NCBI RefSeq assembly: GCF_026898115.1
Contig: NZ_CP114036.1
Coordinates: 8,736,001 to 8,800,000 of the forward strand
Source: Streptomyces sp. S465
GTDB taxonomy: Bacteria; Actinomycetota; Actinomycetes; Streptomycetales; Streptomycetaceae
Direction: 5' to 3'
DNA length: 64,000 bases
Part shown: positions 54,503 through 63,411 of the stretch, piece by piece
Numbering within the stretch: the first letter of the stretch is position 1
Layout of the letters: every line of letters begins with the position of its first letter
Program-made: the position numbers and the translations under genes
The notes under the pieces: model-generated
The model's input: the letters and a program-made list of their open reading frames with translations, nothing else
Told to the model about the DNA's origin: nothing
Database searches by the model: none

Positions 54503-55867
54503 TCAGAACGCGAACGACTCGTGGTGGACGCGGCGGCGCGGCACCCCGGCGTCGCGCAGGGCGCGCCGGGCGGCCTCCGTCATGCCGGGCGGGCCGCACA
54601 GGTAGACGTCACGTTCGGTGAGGTCGGGCACCAGGCCGCGCAGTGCCTCGGCGGTCAGCGGGGAGGAGTGGACGGCCGGCTCGTCGACGACGTAGTGGAC
54701 CACCGCCCCGCGCGCGGCGGCCACGCCGTCCAGTTCGGCGCGGAGCGCCAGGTCCTCCGGGCGCCGGGCCCGGTAGACGAGGGTCACCTCGCCGGGCAGC
54801 GTCTCGAAGAGGGTCCGCAGCGGGGTGATCCCGACGCCGCCGCCCAGCAGGAGGGTCTTGCGGGCGCGGCGGCGGCGTGCGGTGAAGCCGCCGTACGGGC
54901 CCTCGGCGAGCACCCGGGTGCCGGGTTCGAGGCGGGCGAGCGCCGCGCTGTGGCCACCGGACGCCTTGACGGTGATCCGCAGATACGCCGGGTGCGGGAC
55001 GGCCGACAGCGAGTAGGGGTTGGCGGCCCACCACAGGCCGTGGGTCAGGAACCGCCACCGGAAGAACTGGCCGGGCTCGGCACACAGCTCCGTCAGCCGG
55101 TCGCCCGACAGGTACACCGACACCACACCCGGGGCCTCCGGCCGGACCCCGGTGACGTACAGCCGGTGGCGCAGCGCCCGGCGCACCGGGACGGCGAACC
55201 GGTACCAGACCAGCAGCGCCGCCGCTCCGATGTAGAGCGTGTACCAGGCCAGCTGGGCGGGGCGGTCGCCGACGAAGTCGGCCCCGTCGGAGAGCTGGTG
55301 CCCGAAGACGAGGAAGACCGCGAGGTAGGTCGCGAAGTGCAGGAAGTGCCACGTCTCGTAGGAGACGCGGCGGCGCACGGCGCGCGCGGACACGAACGCG
55401 GTGACGAGGAAGAGCAGGAAGCCGATCGTGCCCTTGAGCAGGTCCGGGTAGTGGAACACCAGGGCGGTGGTCTGGTCCACCACCCCGGTGTGCGATTCCA
55501 GCGCGTACCCCCAGATGATCAGCAGCACGTGGGCGCAGGCCAGCGAGATCGTGTACCGGCCGCCCATGGCGTGCCAGCGGGCCAGCCGGTCGGTGCCGAC
55601 GGCGCGGTCCAGGAGCGGTACGCGGGCCATGAGGATCAGCAGCACCGCGCACGCGTAACCGGCCAGCAGCCCGGTGATCCGCCCCGCACCGGTCAGCCAG
55701 TCCGCGGCGCCGACGACCGAGGACGTGTCGCTCCACCACAGCGCCAGGACGGCGGCGGCCCCGCCCCAGATCACCAGGTGCGCGAGGGCCGGGACGGGGC
55801 TGGGCGGGCGCGGTGCCGACCGGGCCGGGCGGGTCACGGCCGGGACCGGCGTTGTCGTGCTGGTCAT
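54503..55867 (-). CDS. Ferric-reductase-like transmembrane flavoprotein
   Basis: A 454-residue membrane protein. About six helices (30-215) carry spaced histidines for two hemes (WHAMGGRYTISLACAHVLLI and ETWHFLHFATYLAVF, then FGHQL). A FAD domain follows (PGQFFRWRFL, NPYSLSAVPHP) and an NAD(P) domain (LLLGGGVGITPLRTLFE, VYLCGPPGMTEAARRAL). It would move electrons from cytosolic NAD(P)H across the membrane. First gene of the operon with FMN-binding and ApbE genes; AGAGG is six bases before the ATG. This trio matches flavin-based extracytosolic electron-transfer loci; the terminal acceptor (iron, quinone, methionine sulfoxide or other) is not indicated. Confidence 0.9.
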   Translation of the reverse strand: MTSTTTPVPAVTRPARSAPRPPSPVPALAHLVIWGGAAAVLALWWSDTSSVVGAADWLTGAGRITGLLAGYACAVLLILMARVPLLDRAVGTDRLARWHAMGGRYTISLACAHVLLIIWGYALESHTGVVDQTTALVFHYPDLLKGTIGFLLFLVTAFVSARAVRRRVSYETWHFLHFATYLAVFLVFGHQLSDGADFVGDRPAQLAWYTLYIGAAALLVWYRFAVPVRRALRHRLYVTGVRPEAPGVVSVYLSGDRLTELCAEPGQFFRWRFLTHGLWWAANPYSLSAVPHPAYLRITVKASGGHSAALARLEPGTRVLAEGPYGGFTARRRRARKTLLLGGGVGITPLRTLFETLPGEVTLVYRARRPEDLALRAELDGVAAARGAVVHYVVDEPAVHSSPLTAEALRGLVPDLTERDVYLCGPPGMTEAARRALRDAGVPRRRVHHESFAF

Positions 55868-55950
55868 GGGATTCCTCTCGGTGAATTGCCTGGTCAGAGT
55901 GGTCGGCGAAGTTCTGAAAACCCTATGAACAGGGGCGAAGCGCTCGGAAT

Positions 55951-55970
55951 TCAGAGGAAACTCAGAGGAA
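55951..55970. promoter_or_regulatory. Direct repeat, candidate response-regulator site
   Basis: TCAGAGGAA occurs at 55951-55959 and again at 55962-55970, an 11-base period. OmpR-family regulators bind direct repeats of this spacing. It lies in the 149-base gap between the divergent reductase operon and the response-regulator gene, about 47 bases before the latter. Confidence 0.6.
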
Positions 55971-56016
55971 GGCCGGGCCTTGGCGCGGCGCGTCCCGAGG
56001 GATGCTGGAACGCATC

Positions 56017-56751
56017 ATGGATACGCACACCACCAGCCGTTTTCTGCTGCGGCCCGACGGCGCCCGGGTCCGCGTCCTGGTCGTCGACGACGAGCCCGAT
56101 CTGACCGATGTGCTGTCGGGGGCGCTGCGCTACGAGGGCTGGGAGGTCCGTACCGCCGCCGACGGGGCGTCCGCGCTGGAGGCGGTGCGGACGTTCCGCC
56201 CGGACGCGGTGGTACTCGACTGGATGCTGCCGGACACCGACGGGCTCACGGTGCTGCGCGCGATGCGGGCGGAGCTGCCGGATGTGTGCGTGCTGTTCCT
56301 GACCGCCCGGGACGCGGTGGAGGACCGGATCGCGGGGATCACGGCGGGCGGCGACGACTACGTGACCAAGCCGTTCAGCCTGGAGGAGGTGCTGGCCCGG
56401 CTGCGCGGGCTGCTGCGCAGGGCCGGGATGGCGCGGGAGCCGGACGACGACCGGCTGGTGGTCGGGGATCTGGTGATGGACGAGCAGGCGCGGGAGGTGA
56501 CCCGCGGGGGTGTGGCCGTGGAGCTGTCCCGCACCGAGTTCGAACTGCTGCGGTTCCTGATGCGCAACCCCCGGCGGGTGCTGTCCAAGGCGCAGATCCT
56601 GGACCGGGTGTGGAGCTATGACTTCGGCGGCCAGGCGCATGTGGTCGAGCTGTACATCAGCTATCTGCGCAAGAAGATCGACGCGGGACGGGCGCCGCTG
56701 ATCCACACGGTGCGCGGGGTGGGCTACGTGCTGAAGGCGGAGGTCTCGTGA
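56017..56751 (+). CDS. OmpR-family response regulator
   Basis: A 244-residue regulator: receiver domain with the acidic pair VVDDEPD (24-25), phospho-acceptor Asp68 in VVLDWMLPDTDG and Lys118 in DDYVTKPF, then a winged-helix DNA-binding domain (LSRTEFELLRFLMRNPRRVL, SYLRKKIDAG, TVRGVGYVLK). Start chosen at ATG 56017; an ATG at 56002 is possible. Overlaps the kinase gene start by GTGA. Divergent from the ferric-reductase operon, with a direct repeat in between that it probably binds. Confidence 0.9.
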   Translation: MDTHTTSRFLLRPDGARVRVLVVDDEPDLTDVLSGALRYEGWEVRTAADGASALEAVRTFRPDAVVLDWMLPDTDGLTVLRAMRAELPDVCVLFLTARDAVEDRIAGITAGGDDYVTKPFSLEEVLARLRGLLRRAGMAREPDDDRLVVGDLVMDEQAREVTRGGVAVELSRTEFELLRFLMRNPRRVLSKAQILDRVWSYDFGGQAHVVELYISYLRKKIDAGRAPLIHTVRGVGYVLKAEVS

Positions 56752-58226
56752 GGCGGCCGCTCACCGCGCGGCTGCCCGGGTGGCTGCCCCGTACGCTGCG
56801 CGCCCGGCTGACCGCCGGTCTGGTGGTGCTGCTGGCGGTGGCATGTCTGGCGGTGGGGCTGACCACGGTGTTCGCGCTGGAGGGGTTTCTGGTGCGCCGG
56901 CTGGACCAGCAGCTGACGGCGGCCGGCGGCCGGTTCCCGGCCAGCCTGGAGCACGGTGAGCGGCGGCCGGACGCCGACAACCGGCCCGACACCCGTGGCC
57001 AGTCGGACGGCACCTTCGGCGCCCGGCTGGTGGACGGTACGCCGACCGACGCGGCGGTGGTGCGCGACCAGACGGACGCCGCCGTACCGCTGACCGGCGC
57101 CGACCGGCGGGTCCTGGCCAAGGTGCCGGTGGACGGCGCCGGCCACAGCATCCGGCTCACCGCGCTCCGCGGCTACCGGGTCGCGGCGGTCGCGGGGGAC
57201 GACGGCGATGTCCTGATCACCGGGCTGCCGCTGCGCCCGGTGGAGGAGACCGTGCACCGGCTGGAGCTGGTGGAGACCGTGGTGTTCGGCAGCGCGCTGC
57301 TGGTGACCGGGGTGGCCGGGGCGCTGTGGGTCCGTCTGTCGCTGCGCCCGCTGCGGCGGGTGACCACGACCGCAGCGGGCGTGGCCGAGCTGCCGCTGGC
57401 CAGCGGTGAGGTGGCCATGCCGCCACCGGTGCCGGACACCGATCCGCACACCGAGGTGGGCCAGGTGGGCACCGCGCTCAACCGCATGCTCGGCCACGTC
57501 GGGGACGCGCTGGCCCGTCGCCAGGCGAGCGAGGAGCGGCTGCGGCACTTCGCTGCCGACGCCAGCCACGAGCTGCGCACCCCGGTGGCCTCCGTCCGCG
57601 GCCACGCGGAGCTGGCACTGCGCCATCCGGGTCCGGTGCCGGCCGAGGTGCGGCACGCGCTGGAGCGGATCCAGTCCGAGTCGGAGCGGATGTCCACACT
57701 CGTGGACGATCTGCTGCTGCTCGCCCGGCTCGACGCGGGGCGGCCGCTGGCCCGCGCGCCGGTCGACCTGACCCGACTGGTGCTGGACGCGACGGGCGAC
57801 GCACGGGCCGCCGGTCCGGGGCACCGCTGGACGCTGGAGCTGGCCGAGGAGCCGGTCACGGTCGTCGGCGACGAGCACCGCCTCCAGCAGGTGGTGGGCA
57901 ACCTGCTGGCCAACGCCCGTATCCACACCCCGCCCGGCACGCGGGTCACGGTCCGGCTGGCACCGGCCGGCGAGGACTGGGTCGAGTTCAGCGTGGCGGA
58001 CGACGGTCCCGGGGTTCCCCAGGCGCTCCGGGACGAGGTGTTCGAGCGGTTCGCCCGCGCCGACCCGGGGCGGGCTCGGGCCGCGGGCGGCACCGGACTG
58101 GGGCTGGCGATCGCCCGCGCCGTCATCGCGGCACACGGCGGCACGGTCACGCTGGCCGACGCGCCGGGCGCCACCACCTTCCGCGTCCGGCTCCCCCGCC
58201 GCACCACGGCGCCCGATCCGGGCTGA
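56748..58226 (+). CDS. Sensor histidine kinase
   Basis: A 492-residue membrane kinase: helix 1 (about 22-42), an extracytoplasmic domain of about 130 residues without Cys, helix 2 (about 176-197), HAMP, phospho-acceptor His274 in DASHELRTPVASV, and HATPase with N box (NLLANARIHTP), G1 (DDGPGVP), F box and G2 (GGTGLGLAIA). Partner of the overlapping response regulator. The signal is unknown; position suggests redox or metal state at the cell surface. Its last codons are included in a 22-base tandem duplication. Confidence 0.9.
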   Translation: MRRPLTARLPGWLPRTLRARLTAGLVVLLAVACLAVGLTTVFALEGFLVRRLDQQLTAAGGRFPASLEHGERRPDADNRPDTRGQSDGTFGARLVDGTPTDAAVVRDQTDAAVPLTGADRRVLAKVPVDGAGHSIRLTALRGYRVAAVAGDDGDVLITGLPLRPVEETVHRLELVETVVFGSALLVTGVAGALWVRLSLRPLRRVTTTAAGVAELPLASGEVAMPPPVPDTDPHTEVGQVGTALNRMLGHVGDALARRQASEERLRHFAADASHELRTPVASVRGHAELALRHPGPVPAEVRHALERIQSESERMSTLVDDLLLLARLDAGRPLARAPVDLTRLVLDATGDARAAGPGHRWTLELAEEPVTVVGDEHRLQQVVGNLLANARIHTPPGTRVTVRLAPAGEDWVEFSVADDGPGVPQALRDEVFERFARADPGRARAAGGTGLGLAIARAVIAAHGGTVTLADAPGATTFRVRLPRRTTAPDPG

Positions 58227-58249
58227 CACGGCGCCCGATCCGGGCTGAC
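58206..58249. repeat. Perfect 22-base tandem duplication over the kinase stop codon
   Basis: Two identical copies (58206-58227, 58228-58249), each containing GCGCCCGATCCGGGCTGA. The first copy supplies the kinase stop; the second repeats the last seven codons and stop downstream. Confidence 0.9.
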
Positions 58250-58405
58250 CGGGGCCGGCGGTGCCACGCCGGCGGCGTCGGCGTGGCGCAGAGGGTGGCA
58301 GGTGATGCCGCCGAAGGTGACGGGCACGTCGAGGTCGCCGGTGGACGCGGGGGCGCGCCGGGAACGCTCCCGCTCCCGGGAACGCTCCGCCGGGGCGCGG
58401 GCGGA

Positions 58406-59122
58406 TCAGTCGGCGGTGCGCTGCTCCAGCGCCTCCCGCAGACGGCGCGAGGCGCCCTCCATATGCCGGGCCATCGCCGCTCGGGCGGCCTGCGCATCGC
58501 CCTTCTCGACCGCCTCGAAGATCGGCACATGGTCGGCGTAGGCGACCTCGCGGGGCCGTACGGCGCCGGTGCGCTCGACCCAGCCGCGCTGGATCACGGC
58601 GCGCATGCCCTTGAGCATGTCCCGCAGGACCGTGTTCCCGGCCAGCTCGGCGAGGGTCGCGTGGAACGCGGTGTCCGCCTCGGCGAACTCCGCGTCGGGG
58701 CATTCGCGCATCGCGGCGAGCCGGGCCCGCAGCAGCCGCACCCCCGCCTCGTCGCGGGTCTCGGCGGCCAGACCCGCGACGACGACCTCGAGTTCGGCAC
58801 GGGCCCGCAGCATGTCCTGCGCGCCGCGCTCGCCGAGCACCAGGCCGAGTTCGAAGAGGCGGTACAGGACGTCGGAGTCGGCGCCGCGGAAGTAGGTGCC
58901 GCTGGACTGCCGGATCTCCAGCAGTCCCAGGAATCCGAGGGATTTGATGGCCTCGCGCACAGTGGGCCGGTTGACTCCGAGCATCTCGGTGAGCCGGCGC
59001 TCCGAGGGGATGCGGTCGCCGGGCTGGACCGCGCCGGACATCAGATAGTCGATGAGGCGGCGCGAGACCTCGGCGGCCAGCGGTTCCCTCGGCTCGACCG
59101 TGATTCTCGAGAGTTCGGCCAT
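58406..59122 (-). CDS. GntR-family regulator, FadR/FCD subfamily
   Basis: A 238-residue regulator: winged HTH at the N-terminus (PLAAEVSRRLIDYLMSG, RIPSERRLTEMLGVNRPTVR) and an FCD ligand domain with the metal-binding histidines (FHATLAELAGN, HVPIFEAVEKGD, RHMEGASRRLRE). FCD regulators usually sense carboxylic acids such as lactate, glycolate or sugar acids. Start at ATG 59122, with GAGGGA just upstream. A near-perfect palindrome upstream (59174-59199) may be its own operator. Linked genes give no hint of the ligand. Confidence 0.87.
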   Translation of the reverse strand: MAELSRITVEPREPLAAEVSRRLIDYLMSGAVQPGDRIPSERRLTEMLGVNRPTVREAIKSLGFLGLLEIRQSSGTYFRGADSDVLYRLFELGLVLGERGAQDMLRARAELEVVVAGLAAETRDEAGVRLLRARLAAMRECPDAEFAEADTAFHATLAELAGNTVLRDMLKGMRAVIQRGWVERTGAVRPREVAYADHVPIFEAVEKGDAQAARAAMARHMEGASRRLREALEQRTAD

Positions 59123-59173
59123 GGATTCCCTCACTTCGGTGTGGATGAGTCAGCCGGAAGTCTAGTTTCCTAC

Positions 59174-59199
59174 CGGCCGACCGGTCATCCGGTTGGCCG
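59174..59199. promoter_or_regulatory. Near-perfect palindrome upstream of the FadR-type gene
   Basis: Arms CGGCCGACCGG (59174-59184) and CCGGTTGGCCG (59189-59199) pair except for one G-T position, with a TCAT spacer. It lies 52 bases before the regulator start and 84 bases past the FUSC stop. Either an autoregulatory operator or the FUSC terminator; it does not show the TNGTNNNACNA core of classical FadR sites. Confidence 0.45.
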
Positions 59200-59282
59200 C
59201 GTCCGGAACCACGAGGACGCCGTGGGGGACAGGGGCCGTCCTCCACGGCGTCCATGACGCGGCAGGCCGGTGGGCTCCTCGG

Positions 59283-62000
59283 TCAGCCGGCCGGGGCGAG
59301 CGTGATGTCGTGTCGCTGGGCGTGGCCGGGCGCCACCAGCAGGAACTCCGCACGCGGCGCATGCGCCGGGCTGGACGCGATCAGGGTGTAGCCGCCGGGT
59401 CGCAGACCGGGCAGCCGGTAGCCACCGCCGGCGGCCCGGACCAGGGCCTCGCGCTTGCCCCGATCGCTGATCACGGTGATCCACGCCGAACAGCCGTCCG
59501 GGTGCGCCGGGCAGTGCAGCGCGCCGCTGACGGTGACCGTCCCGGAGCCGGCGGAAGACGCGGTGGCGGCAGGCGCCGTCGTGCGGTGGCCGGCGGCACC
59601 GGCGGCGGGGGCGCCCGCGCTGTGGGCGCGCGCCGTGTTCGTGGTCGTGCCGGGACGCAGGGTGGCCGCCCAGGCGGCGAGGGCGGTGTGGGTGCGGTCG
59701 GCCGGGGCGGTCCGTGTGGTGGGCGGGGTGGTCGTCGCCAGCCCCCGGCCCTCCGCGAGCGCGGCGAGCGCCTCGTCCAGCGCCGCCAGCTCGTGCAGTG
59801 CGGTGTGCAGCCGGTCGGCGCGTGGCCGGTCGGCGGTGCGCAGATGGTCCGTCAGCTCGTGGATCAGGGGACTGACCCGGACCCAGGTGCCGCCCTCCTC
59901 GCCCTTCGTGATGCGCCGGTCCAGGGCATGGAGGGAGTCGACGAAGACATCGCAGACGCGCCGCAGACGGGCGGCCGACTCAGGAGCGAGGCGGATGTCG
60001 ACGTCCGCCGCCGCGGCCAGGGTGTGTGCGTGCCGGGTGGCGGTGTTGAGAATCCCGAGCGCGCTCTCGTTGCCGCGCCCCCGGCCGCCCAGCGGCATCC
60101 GGACCAGTGGCCTGACCACGCTGCGCACCTGGAGGAGGGCGGCGTCCAGGGCGCGGGCCGCGCCGCGCAGCCGGACCGGGGCCTTCGGATCGGTCCAGCG
60201 CAGGGCGACCTGCTGGATCAGGTGTTCCATCGCGGACAGGTAGCCGCGCTGGACCTCGCCCGCGACCTTGCGGGTCGAGACCGGGAAGATCACCGCGGCG
60301 CAGACGGTGGCTATCGCGCAGCCCAGCGCGTTGTCCATCAGACGCTGCGTCAGCAGCCAGTTGACGTCGTCGTACGGCGTGGTCAGGCCGTACATCTGGA
60401 CGAGCGCGGCGACCAGGCCGACGACCCAGTACGCGTACTGGCGCTGCATGCCCCAGGAGCCGATGGCCAGCCCGCCGACGATCACCGCGAGGGTCCACCA
60501 GATGTGGCCCGGCCCGATCAGGTGCAGCAGGACGATGCCGATGACCGCGCCGACGGCCGTGCCCACCACACGGTGTGCGAGCTTGCGCAACCGCTCATGC
60601 GTGGTGTTCGTGCCGAACAGCGTGATCATCACGCCCACCAGGCCCCAGTAGAAGCGCTGCCCGTTGATGGCGTCGGCCAGCGGGCACGTGATGGCGGCGG
60701 CGACCCCGGCCTGGAGCGGGGCGCGCAGAGACGGAACGGCGCGCCGCCACCCCGGGCCGGCCTGCGCGGCGGCGACCCGCTTGGCGGCGGGACCGGCTTC
60801 GGCCGGACGGTTGCGCTCCAGCGCCACGGTGGGCTGGAACGGCACCCTGGCCCGTACGGTGGACGAACTCCACCCCAGCTCCAGCCAGCGGGCGAGGGAT
60901 TCGGCGAGCCCGTCCAGCAGGTCCGCGACACGGTGGGCCAGGGCACGCACCTCCGCCTGCTCCGCGCTCGTCCCCTCGGGGACGGCGGCGGCCTGCTGCC
61001 GGATCAGCTCGGCGGCCGGGCGCAGCGCGTCGGCCTGCCCCAGATGCGTGTCGCGGGCGATGACCAGGCCGATCACAAGTGTTTCGCGCAGCGGAGCCGG
61101 AACCTGGCGGGCCGTCAGCTTCTGGATCGCCTGGCCGATGCCCTGGAGGGCGAGCTCGGCGTCGAAGAGGTACTGGTGCAGCAGCTCGGCGGTGTCCGGG
61201 TCGGCCGCGACCTCGGGCTGGGCGAGGTGGCCGTCGATGGTGACGGTGGTGATGTTCAGCCGGCGCTGCGCGCGGCTCATCCGTTTGACCGCCGTGGCCT
61301 GGTCGGCGTCGGGGTCCAGGGCGGTGGCGGCGGCGTCCGCGATCCTGCGGGCCTCGACGAGGAAGGCGCGCTGGGTGCGCAGCAGGTCCTCACGCGGCAT
61401 CGGATAGCACAGCAGCAGCCGGGCGAGCAGTACGGCCACCGAGGCCACCACGGCGATGACGGCGAGCGGCCCACAGGTGTCCAGCGGGATGACGATGATG
61501 CCGCCGACCATGAAGGCGTTGAAGGTCATCATGCCGGTCAGCAGGCCGATGGGACCGAAGCGGGCCAGGAAGAACGCGAAGGCCAGCGCCACCACCAAGA
61601 GGGTGAGGTCGAGCATCCGGTGCGGATGCGCCCATGAGGCGATCGGCAGGGCGGCGCAGTAGGGCAGGGGCATCCACAGGCTGGAACGCGCCAGTCGCAG
61701 CGGGGTGTTCTCGGCCACCACGAAGGCGCTCATCAGCCCCATCATGCCGCCGACCACCATGCCCAGCATGGTGGGCACGTCCAGGACATGCGTCATCCCG
61801 TAACCGACCGAGAGGGAGACGGTCATGGACACCAGCGCTCGCCACCCCGCCTGAAGGTGGCCGAGGCCGGGATCGGAGGCGAGCACCCAGTCCCACCAGC
61901 GTCTGGGTCCGCCGACTCGGGGCGGGGCGAATCTACGGGCAGGGTGTGTGGGGTGCGGGTCCGTGGCCGACGGGGGTGAGTCGATAGCCGGCGTCGTCAA
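59283..62000 (-). CDS. FUSC-family membrane protein with C-terminal carboxypeptidase-regulatory-like domain
   Basis: A 905-residue inner-membrane protein with two blocks of about five to six helices (about 55-205 and 430-570), each followed by a long cytosolic helical region, the FUSC/YccS/aromatic-acid-exporter layout. Typical segments are GVMITLFGTNTTHERLRKLA and HRVVGTAVGAVIGIVLL. The last 87 residues add a beta-rich unit (VTVSGALHCPAHPDGCSAW, YRLPGLRPGGYTLIASSPAH) like CarboxypepD_reg/PEGA-type surface domains, after an Ala/Thr-rich linker. That extension is not part of the usual family. TTG start at 62000 with GGAGG four bases upstream. Probably exports organic acids; substrate unknown. 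Confidence 0.85.
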   Translation of the reverse strand: MTTPAIDSPPSATDPHPTHPARRFAPPRVGGPRRWWDWVLASDPGLGHLQAGWRALVSMTVSLSVGYGMTHVLDVPTMLGMVVGGMMGLMSAFVVAENTPLRLARSSLWMPLPYCAALPIASWAHPHRMLDLTLLVVALAFAFFLARFGPIGLLTGMMTFNAFMVGGIIVIPLDTCGPLAVIAVVASVAVLLARLLLCYPMPREDLLRTQRAFLVEARRIADAAATALDPDADQATAVKRMSRAQRRLNITTVTIDGHLAQPEVAADPDTAELLHQYLFDAELALQGIGQAIQKLTARQVPAPLRETLVIGLVIARDTHLGQADALRPAAELIRQQAAAVPEGTSAEQAEVRALAHRVADLLDGLAESLARWLELGWSSSTVRARVPFQPTVALERNRPAEAGPAAKRVAAAQAGPGWRRAVPSLRAPLQAGVAAAITCPLADAINGQRFYWGLVGVMITLFGTNTTHERLRKLAHRVVGTAVGAVIGIVLLHLIGPGHIWWTLAVIVGGLAIGSWGMQRQYAYWVVGLVAALVQMYGLTTPYDDVNWLLTQRLMDNALGCAIATVCAAVIFPVSTRKVAGEVQRGYLSAMEHLIQQVALRWTDPKAPVRLRGAARALDAALLQVRSVVRPLVRMPLGGRGRGNESALGILNTATRHAHTLAAAADVDIRLAPESAARLRRVCDVFVDSLHALDRRITKGEEGGTWVRVSPLIHELTDHLRTADRPRADRLHTALHELAALDEALAALAEGRGLATTTPPTTRTAPADRTHTALAAWAATLRPGTTTNTARAHSAGAPAAGAAGHRTTAPAATASSAGSGTVTVSGALHCPAHPDGCSAWITVISDRGKREALVRAAGGGYRLPGLRPGGYTLIASSPAHAPRAEFLLVAPGHAQRHDITLAPAG

Positions 62001-62405
62001 CTGGCCTCCGTTTCTCTGGCGGGTACAAGGGGTGTGGCCGGACGTGCGGGGCGGTCACACAGCCGCGCGGTGCCCCGGAGCGGCCGGGCGTACGCAGGAC
62101 GCGGAGAGCCCGCCGATGTCGCTCAGTGGCCCTCTCGGGCCCTGCCCCATCCGACACTCGTCGGGTCCCAGCGAACGATGCATTGGCCAATTATATAAGT
62201 GGCTTTCACTTCGGCGGTGGCCGGGGCACCACGCCGGAACCGCCGGTCCGCCACGCCGGAGGCGTCATCTCCTCACCGCCGCAGTCCGTTTCACCCCGGG
62301 CAGCCCGTGATGCACCCCGGCGTCGCGGACGTTGTGGCATCAGCGGCGGAGTCGGCGGCTCGGCGGCTCGGTGTCTCACCGGCCCGGTCGGGTGACTCGC
62401 CCGGA
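62001..62405. other. 405-base intergenic region with an AT-rich promoter island
   Basis: Upstream of the FUSC gene and downstream of the EEP gene, both on the minus strand. It holds a perfect palindrome ATTGGCCAAT (62182-62191) overlapping ATTATATAAG; on the minus strand this gives an exact TATAAT (62195-62190). No good -35 is spaced from it. This is probably the FUSC promoter, leaving a 5' leader of about 180 bases. No gene seen. Confidence 0.5.
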
Positions 62406-63404
62406 TCACAGCCTCAGCGTCGCCGCCACCGGCAGGTGGTCGCTGTCGGTGGCGGGCAGGGTCCAGGACGCGCGCGGATCCACGCCGCGCACGAGTATGT
62501 GGTCGATCCTCGCCACGGGGAGGGAGGCGGGCCACGTGAGCCCGAACCCGGCGCCCGCCTCGCTCTGGGCCGAGCGCAGTCGGGAGGTGACGGCGGACAG
62601 TGCCCGGTCCTCGAAGGTGCCGTTGAAGTCGCCCACGAGCACGGTGCGGCCCGCCGGTTCGGCCCGCAGGGCGTCGCCGAGGCGGTGCGCGGCGGCGTCG
62701 CGCGCGCCGGCGGCGAAACCCGAGAAGGGAGTGAACCGGACCGACAGCAGATGGGCGACGAAGACGGTGACCGGCCCCTTGGGTGTCCGCACGGTGGCGC
62801 GCAGCGCGCGTGGCCAGGGCGCGATGTCCACCGTGCGGGAGGCGTCGATGGGGTAGCCGCTCCACAGTCCGACCGTGCCCCGCACCACGTGGTACGGGTA
62901 GGTGCCGGCCAGTGTTCTCTCGTACTGCGCTGTCGCGCTGCCCAGCTCTTCGAGGGCCAGCACATCGGCACCGGAGGCGGCGAGGGCGCGTGCGGTGTGC
63001 GCGGGGTGCGGGTTGTGCTCGTTGACGTTGTGGGACACCACGGTCAGGTCTCCGCCGTCCGCCCGCTTGTCGAGGAGCGTCCCGCCGAACAGCGAGCACC
63101 AGGTGAGCGCGGGCAGGACGACGGCCACGGCGGCGGTCGCGGACCGGCGGACGAGGGCACAGAGCAGCAGCGCCGGCACGGCCAGCCCGGTCCAGGGCAG
63201 AAAGGTCTCCACGAGGCTGCCGAGGTGGCCGACCTGGTTGGGGATCTGGGCGTGGAACAGCATCGCCGCCGCGGCCGACAGCGCGAGCACGGCGATGGTC
63301 CGGCCCCGCCGCCAGACGCCGCCGCCGGTCGTGGCGCTCTCGTCGGCCTCGGGCGGGGGAGCGGGCGCCGGCGGTGTGGAAGGGGTGTCGAGGGAGGTGG
63401 TCAT
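62406..63404 (-). CDS. Endonuclease/exonuclease/phosphatase-family membrane protein
   Basis: A 332-residue protein: Pro-rich N-tail, three helices (about 35-55, 65-87 and 92-112), then an extracytoplasmic EEP domain with its full catalytic set: Asn in VVSHNVNEHNP, Glu in DVLALEELG, VGDFNGTFED and the terminal SDHLPV. EEP enzymes cleave phosphodiesters or phosphate esters (DNA, RNA, sphingomyelin, inositol phosphates). The substrate here is unknown. The ATG is seven bases after the D,D-carboxypeptidase stop, so the two are one operon, consistent with a cell-envelope role. Confidence 0.88.
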   Translation of the reverse strand: MTTSLDTPSTPPAPAPPPEADESATTGGGVWRRGRTIAVLALSAAAAMLFHAQIPNQVGHLGSLVETFLPWTGLAVPALLLCALVRRSATAAVAVVLPALTWCSLFGGTLLDKRADGGDLTVVSHNVNEHNPHPAHTARALAASGADVLALEELGSATAQYERTLAGTYPYHVVRGTVGLWSGYPIDASRTVDIAPWPRALRATVRTPKGPVTVFVAHLLSVRFTPFSGFAAGARDAAAHRLGDALRAEPAGRTVLVGDFNGTFEDRALSAVTSRLRSAQSEAGAGFGLTWPASLPVARIDHILVRGVDPRASWTLPATDSDHLPVAATLRL

Positions 63405-63411
63405 GGTGCTT

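Noticed and set aside
59174..59199. Classical FadR operator
   Set aside because: The palindrome does not contain the TNGTNNNACNA core, so it is reported only as a possible autoregulatory site or terminator.
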